Shown: one piece after another, positions 57,715-64,000 of the stretch | Layout: the number at the start of each line of letters is the position of its first letter | Position numbering within the stretch: position 1 is the first letter of the stretch | NCBI RefSeq assembly: GCF_042453785.1 | Contig: NC_091665.1 | Span: 29,785,001 to 29,849,000, forward strand | Direction: 5' to 3' | Source: Malus domestica | Taxonomy: Eukaryota; Streptophyta; Magnoliopsida; Rosales; Rosaceae | Length of the DNA stretch: 64,000 bases | The notes under the pieces: model-generated | What the model was told of the DNA's origin: nothing | Seen by the model: the letters and a program-made list of their open reading frames with translations, nothing else | Databases searched by the model: none | Translations under genes and position numbers: made by a program

Positions 57715-59330
57715 CTTGCAAACACTGTTCGATTTACTAAGCAAGTTAAAGTTATTACTACATAAGTACTATCAGGCATAATCAATGTTCATCAATTAGA
57801 TAAGCAGGGGGAAAACAATACGGTCATGTTGTATACAGCAGCAATTTATTCTCTTATCACATAAAAACAATAGACGAATCGATGTTGAATGCGAAGGGTA
57901 CAGATGTTTTATGGTACATGTTTCTGTATAATGTTTCACATTATCCCTTCCCCATCCAATTCACATAAAAATATGTTTTCAAATCAAGAGTAAGAATCAA
58001 CTTTTGAACCACTGCCAATTTCAATTTGACTAGTGGGAATATAAGAACCTACCCAAAATCTAGGTCTATAACAACGTACAAAAGAAAGTTCAATCGGGTT
58101 CCAAGTTTCTTAAAGAATGCAATCAGTCTAATACAAAAGAAGAACAGTCAGCTAATATGAAGGGTTTATCAAATTATTACTGCCAAAACTGCAATTCCCT
58201 TGTTCCCAAGAAACTTAACATTACGTGCAATCAGAATAATTACCTATCCAAACAAACACCCCTAATATAACACACGTATGATTTGAAATATATCAGATAT
58301 ATAAAGGATCATTGAACTACATATACACTTACCAAAAGGCAAAGCTCTAAATAAATTCCCTACTTGGGCTTCTGATCTCTACTGCTTTACCAACTGAAAA
58401 ATACCGAATCTTTACTTGACTCTAACAGAAATCAGATGCAAGCACTTGTCTCTAACAGAAATCAGAATGCAACCACTCTTACAAATGCTCCAAAATGTGA
58501 TAAAAACAATGCAGCGACAGGACAACGGCACAGAGCTTCAAGGAATTGAATTCTTGATTTATTATAACGACGTACGTCTCAGGCCACAAGGTCACAAATG
58601 AGGCTGAGACCTGCAGTTATACGACAAGACAGAAGCGATGTCATGTACATAACACCTTAGTTCAATCATGGCATTATTCAGCAACAGATAGAAGCAATAT
58701 TAGTAGAAACATCATGTATACATGTATCAGACCACATGACCTTTGAACTGAAATTTCAAAGACCATGAAAAAATCGGTGAGATTGGAGATATATTTTTGC
58801 ACCGATTCTATTGCTGTTCATAGATTCTAAAATTGCTCACACCTTCTGTTTAGAGATTCTAAAAGTTTTTTATATCCATCCGCCCCCTTTCATATGCACA
58901 ATATTATACAAAGTTAGTGAAATTCAAAGATCAAGCAATAATTACTAAAAAAAAAATCAGAGCAAATTAAGCATTTTTAAACAGAAATTGAGCATTGCAA
59001 CGGGTAGGGATCAAAATGGTCATTAAAAGATTACAAAAATCCAATCTTTACCAGATAAAAATCAGCATCTAAACCTAAACCCCACAGATAAACCCAAAAT
59101 TGCATCCAAACCCTAATCCTAAATTTAGCACACTTGAGATTCCAATCATCAAAGGATTCAATAAACCAAACAAAAGGTATCAAATTCAGGTCCGAAAAAA
59201 CACAAAAATCCATCAACCACCCAATTCAACAAGGATCCAACTAGATCAAACCCAAAAAATGATCAGATCAACATAAATTAAATAACTGAAAATTCCAAAA
59301 AATGAGACGCGCAAAGAAAATGAGGATTTA
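57715..59330 (-). other. Probable 5' UTR intron of the DUF1644 gene
   Basis: A donor-like TTT|GTAAATCC lies at about 59327 (minus) in a leader with a GA/CT tract, and an acceptor-like GCAAG|ATGG lies at the start codon. The 1.6 kb between is AT-rich with no frame of its own. A transcript is needed to confirm. Confidence 0.5.
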
Positions 59331-59374
59331 CAAAGATTAATGATTTGATTTCGTCGTCCTTCAATTTGGGGCTG

Positions 59375-59378
<4 letters not shown>

Positions 59379-59423
<45 letters not shown>
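59379..59423. repeat. (GA)n microsatellite in the DUF1644 leader
   Basis: About 22 GA units in the presumed 5' UTR exon. Confidence 0.95.
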
Positions 59424-59427
<4 letters not shown>

Positions 59428-59491
59428 CGTGAAGGAATTGCTTGAGATTTTGGATCGAAATTTGATGAGGAAACGGCACATGAAATTAGGG

Positions 59492-59499
59492 TTTTTATA
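59492..59499 (-). promoter_or_regulatory. TATA box and telo box of the DUF1644 gene
   Basis: TATAAAAA followed directly by ACCCTAATTT on the minus strand, about 70-110 bases before the GA tract. Position and order fit a plant core promoter. Confidence 0.6.
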
Positions 59500-59519
59500 A
59501 TGCGTTTGTTGGAAGATGG

Positions 59520-61350
59520 AGGGTAAGCACTAATGTTGCAACCTCCCCATGGATGGAGCGGTCTAGGCTACTTCCACTTCCTGTTGTTGACACGTGGCGG
59601 CAATCGGGAGGATGTGGGACCCACTGGCAGGTCCATTCCGTCTTGCGTTTTGATCCTCCATCTAGAAACGATTTTGCATTGATTATACGTTTAATTATAG
59701 TCTTTGAACACCAATAATATTCGATTAAATGGATTGTGTTTAAAGAATGGTTTGTGTAATTTAGTCCATGCAAGCAACTTAAAATGTGTACATTGACCAA
59801 AAAACAATGGAGCCTAATTATAATTTTATTCATATCTCGAGACGTATAAACATATTGAGAATTCATTGTTTAAATGATAACTTATATCTATAAAATACAA
59901 GAAGAGCTAAAACCTAAATAATGACACCGCTAATTACTTGTTTGTTCTGTGGGTGGTAATCTTGCTGCTCACTCGGTTGCTTCATTTGCTGCTTGCATGG
60001 TGGCTCTTATTTATAGGAAGTTATTGTCCTGATTTTCTGTTTAATATTCTTGCTAAAGATGTAAACATTGCTATTAAAATTTAATAAAATCTATCTTTTG
60101 ACAATAACAAACAAATACGTTACGTCCCCTTCCATAATTACAACTAAATTTGTATCATGAAAAACTTCTTCATGATATCTCCTTCATCTTCAACTAGGTT
60201 TCTTTATTTGTTGTGTTATGGAGACAATGTCAAATTCTAAAATATTTTGTTTAACATAATTAGCGTGTGACATAGGTTTGTTTGAGTACTAACCCTGGTG
60301 CACCAAAATACTTAAGCATAAATGTAGCGATTTCGAGAATAACATGTTACCACTCACCTTTTAATTCTTTGGCCAAATTTTAAAATAATAACAAATATAT
60401 CAATCACATATTTGGATGAAGAAAAACAAATTTCCTATTAGATCAAATTAAACAATAATTTTATCGAATCTGTAAGTTTGATAATTATATGTGAGAGTCA
60501 TATGATTCATGCTAGTTCCACCATCTTTTTCACATTTTGGACACTATTATTTGTTCACCCAATATGTAGGTTTAATATATTATTATATGTTGATCTGTGG
60601 AATCATTTTATTTTAATATAAGACAAATAGAAAGAAAATGAGCAAGAAATTCGTAGTTAAGTCGGTTAAGAATATATGTTTCTACATCTAAGGCTCTAGA
60701 TTTGATAATAATATACTCTTAATTTTCTTCTAATTTTATATTTTCAATTTTTGGTTTGTATTGAGCTCTAAGAATTTTTTAAACGTGATAATTTACTTTG
60801 AACTATCAAATTTATCAATTTTTTTTGGTAATTTGTCTCACCTCAATGTCGAAACTTACCCTCAGTGGAACGAAAAAATTCACCAATTTTGACAATTGGT
60901 TAAAAAATGGAGAAGATTGCAACATCTTTAAAGATTAGCCTTGGGAAATTTCTTTCATGTAATCATAACAAAAAAGGGTATTAGAAAGATTTGCAAGTGA
61001 AAAGGTGTTGAATTTTTGCACGACAACGTGAATTCAAATTCTTTAATGACTAATCTAACATTTAATCTAACAAAATCTATAGTTAAAAAAAAACAAACAG
61101 TAAACTATATATATATATATTATAATGTATTATAATACGTTGTATATCAACTCGTATTCCGAAAAAATCTATTCTTGTAAGTGGTAACCAAATTCAAATG
61201 TTGAAAAGAAAGAAAAGAAATATTAAAAAGTCGTCAAGGGTAGTTTGGACTTTGCCAATCACACTAACAAAGTCTCGAGTCCAAACTTCCGAACCCACTC
61301 TCTGACAGACCAAGATTGCCGCCAACTCGTTTGCTACCGCCTCACTCCGC
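59520..61350. other. Intergenic between divergent DUF1644 and LSM5 genes
   Basis: AT-rich. GGTGGTAATCTTGCTGCTCA with ATTTGCTGCTTGCATGG at 59950-60010 looks like the tail of an RNase H-type LINE, but it is too short to call. The two genes read away from each other across this region. Confidence 0.45.
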
Positions 61351-61355
61351 TTCCA

Positions 61356-63873
61356 ATGGCCGCCAACAATCCTTCGCAGCTACTCCCATCAGGTTTTGAC
61401 CACTTCGTTCCCCTTTCTACTTTCCCGTTTTTTCTCGAGAAAATTAAACGGAAAATTTGAGGTCTTTTCCTGGAAAATGCGCAGAGTTGATCGACCGGTG
61501 CATAGGCTCGAAGATATGGGTGATAATGAAGGGTGACAAGGAGCTCGTAGGGACTCTGAGGGGTTTCGATGTCTACGTCAACATGGTACTCGAAGACGTC
61601 ACCGAATAGTATGAATTTCTCCTTTAATTCTGTTCTTATGAAACCCTAAAAATTTGGGGGATTTTTATCTCGATTTTTTTGGTACAACATTGAGTCTTTA
61701 GCTTTGTAAATGCTTTAAATGTTTGATTAATTGATGGGAAGATTAGAAAAAGGAGAAGGGAGTACAAAGTTATGAATTGGGTCTAATTTGGATATGGGAT
61801 TTTAGTGAGATATATCATATCGCGGTAGAGCCCCTAGGGAACTATTCACCTTGGGAGTGGTCGGATGAGTGACTAAGTCCGAACAAAAGACTTATTCATT
61901 TTTTGGACACATGGCTTTGAACCCACTTTTTGGTTTTTGATCTGAGCTTTGAACCCATCTTAAACAGCACTCATGCCTAAACAGCTGAAAATGCTTAGTC
62001 ACGATCTAATAATAAGATACATTGCAAAATCTACTTTACACATCAGAAAGAAGAGCCGATAAACGATAGACCAAACATTACAAAGCTAATAACTCTTTTA
62101 ATATTGATTAAAAGAGCAAAAATATACAACGCACTGAACAAAGTTAAACATAGAAGATTAACTACTTAAAGTACCCTAGAAGGCTAGAACCCTCCCTAAA
62201 CCCCATTTATCCCCTAAACTTAGATTAGTCTTCCTTCCATATCCACATTACTTAGATTACACAACACTAAACATACCATCCCCAAATGCACTGATACTAG
62301 AACAAGGCTACAAGTTCCATCCCTTCCTACACCAAATTGCCCATGTGCTGTCATTGATGCTGTCATTCCCCACAAAGCTTCACTTCACATAATGTGGCAC
62401 CCATTTTTATTTTCATCACTGAACAACGTGAAGTAATCCGATGGCGGTGGTGAATAATACGGTGGTAATATGGTCAAACCCAATGAAGGTGGCGGTGCAC
62501 TGGCTAAAAGAAGATTGAAGGAATAGAAGAAATAGTGTAAGAAGGGGACAAGGAATGCGCTGTGGCAGAGACAATTTTTACTGGCTTGGAAAATCTGAAT
62601 TTTCTTTGTTAGTATTTATGTTAGAAAATTGTTCATGGTAAGCAGTTGATTGGAAGTCCGAATTGAGCTCTTACAGATTATTGAACTCTAATAATCTGTT
62701 AGTACAATGCCAAGCACTCCAATACTCCAAATACTTGTATACTTTAATGTCGAAGTATGCAGGACAGCCTCTAGAGCTTTGAATCTTAGTTATATACAAT
62801 GGGAATTAAGGTTTTTAATTTTGAAGGTTAATTTTGATCGGTGGTAAAGCGCATTGTGAATAGTCAAATACAACCTCGTTTGTATATTAACTTTACTGTA
62901 TATCTTTATTTTCTTATGATTTTTTCTTATCTGGATGCCAAAATACTTGGATTTGGCTTTTATATGGAACAGTTGATACATCGATTTATACTAGATTGAG
63001 AAATCTGGCGAACTCATGGAATTGCTTAAGCTTATAGGGCATTTCTTAATTAGACATTATGTTGAATACAAGTTGTTTTCATAAGGTAGATAGAGTTCTA
63101 ATGCAAAGCTTCTATAGCAACAGTGGTTTTACATGGGCACTTTACGTGATGTGTAAAATTGCAACTAAAAATGTAATATTTGAAGAAACTAAGCAATAAA
63201 AAGGCAGACTTATTCCTCCTCCAGCCTCCTGTTTTCTGCGCATTCTACCTTTTGCATGTCGCTTATTTTTCATTGGTCATATCAAACGTACTGTAATGTT
63301 TTGGGATCAAAAGAGAAATCGTACTAGGATATATCTGGCATACAGCGTATTTGTATTAGTAGTTAGTTTATGTTAGTCCTTAGTTATGTTCATTCCCTCT
63401 ATTTGCTATATGGTATTTCCACTTTTGTGATCTATTATGCATGCTATTCAGGGCCTTTGTTATTTTGTTTGGATGTGCAGTGAGATTACTCCTGAAGGAA
63501 GACGTATAACCAAGCTTGATCAGATTTTACTCAATGGAAACAATATTGCCATTGTAAGTTAAACATGGGTGTTCTTTATTTGCCTGGATGAAATAATTGA
63601 ATTTCCGGTGAATATGCAAGTGATTGTTAGGTTTTCTTTGTCAAGTATAGTACTACACTTTTTGTAGCCTTTTTCTTTTCTCGCCTTATATTTGACAACC
63701 TACTCTTGTAACTATTTCTGCAAGCTCATGGTTTCTACTTGGCCTTTTCAATAGAAGCTAGAGCCAGCATAAAACATAGATGAAAGATTTCAAACTGTTG
63801 TTATAAATTGTCTAATGGTTTGTGCACAACGTCAATGCAGCTGGTCCCTGGCGGCTCACCTGAAGCGGAATGA
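61356..63873 (+). CDS. LSM5: Sm-like protein LSM5
   Basis: Subunit of the LSM2-8 ring that binds the U6 snRNA 3' end and of the cytoplasmic LSM1-7 ring in mRNA decay. Exons 61356-61392, 61485-61608, 63481-63553 and 63841-63873 join to 88 aa, the same length as Arabidopsis LSM5. Start [20 protein letters not shown]; Sm1 contains [19 protein letters not shown], with [13 protein letters not shown]; Sm2 is [15 protein letters not shown]. The RNA-contact residues of both motifs are present (FDxYVNMVL and NGNN). It ends SPEAE. Intron 2 is 1.9 kb, long for a protein this small. The 3' UTR runs past the window end. Confidence 0.96.
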
Positions 63874-64000
63874 GAGGGAACTCCGCACTCCGTTATTGAA
63901 TGTTTGCATTACCTATGGTTCAGGGGAGATCGTTTATCTTTTTCATCGAGAACTGGGCCCCCCTGGATGCCCTTTATTTGCTCCACCCAGCACTCGTTGT

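Overview
The window is plant nuclear DNA. It holds intron-rich genes with GT-AG introns, AT-rich intergenic DNA, and dense, nested plant transposons. A Cassandra-type LTR carrying 5S rRNA sequence, together with the repeat families present, suggests a woody rosid, most likely Rosaceae (apple/pear/Prunus type). That lineage call is inference, not proof.

Genes supported exon by exon: (1) a DDX18/Has1-type DEAD-box RNA helicase (163-4595, +, 12 exons, 577 aa); (2) an R-SNARE of the VAMP721/722 type (13549-16466, +, 5 exons, 219 aa); (3) a decayed pantothenate synthetase (17498-19125, -); (4) a TPR protein of the SDI1/MS5 family (19643-22255, -, 3 exons, 296 aa); (5) an Alba-domain protein with a long RGG and YERGG tail (31947-35575, -, 8 exons, 407 aa); (6) an F-box protein (37965-39155, -, 396 aa); (7) a plant protein of unknown function with a six-base coding first exon (52291-53883, -, 289 aa); (8) a DUF1644-type zinc-binding protein (56536-57714, -, 392 aa); (9) the Sm-like protein LSM5 (61356-63873, +, 4 exons, 88 aa). 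The helicase, Alba protein and LSM5 are all RNA-handling proteins, but nothing here links the genes into one pathway.

The rest is largely a record of transposon invasion. At 5.2-10.9 kb, two exon ghosts of a second helicase copy flank a nest: an inverted-repeat element, a short LTR element in its loop, a DNA transposon inside the 3' LTR, and a 5'-truncated LINE with a 17-bp target duplication inside that. At 24.2-29.0 kb a degenerate CACTA element holds a Cassandra solo LTR with a perfect 5-bp duplication and another insertion. At 29.8-31.0 kb there is a MITE and a hAT remnant. From 39.5 to 50.1 kb there is almost nothing but repeats: Helitron ends, a perfect 36-bp inverted repeat, a long LTR-like element, SINEs, MITEs with intact duplications, and a Harbinger-type element with three internal palindromes.

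I found no CRISPR array, tRNA gene, operon or virus. No clearly new multi-gene system is evident; the most unusual items are the transposon nest around the split helicase copy, the decayed pantothenate synthetase, and the palindrome-rich repeats.
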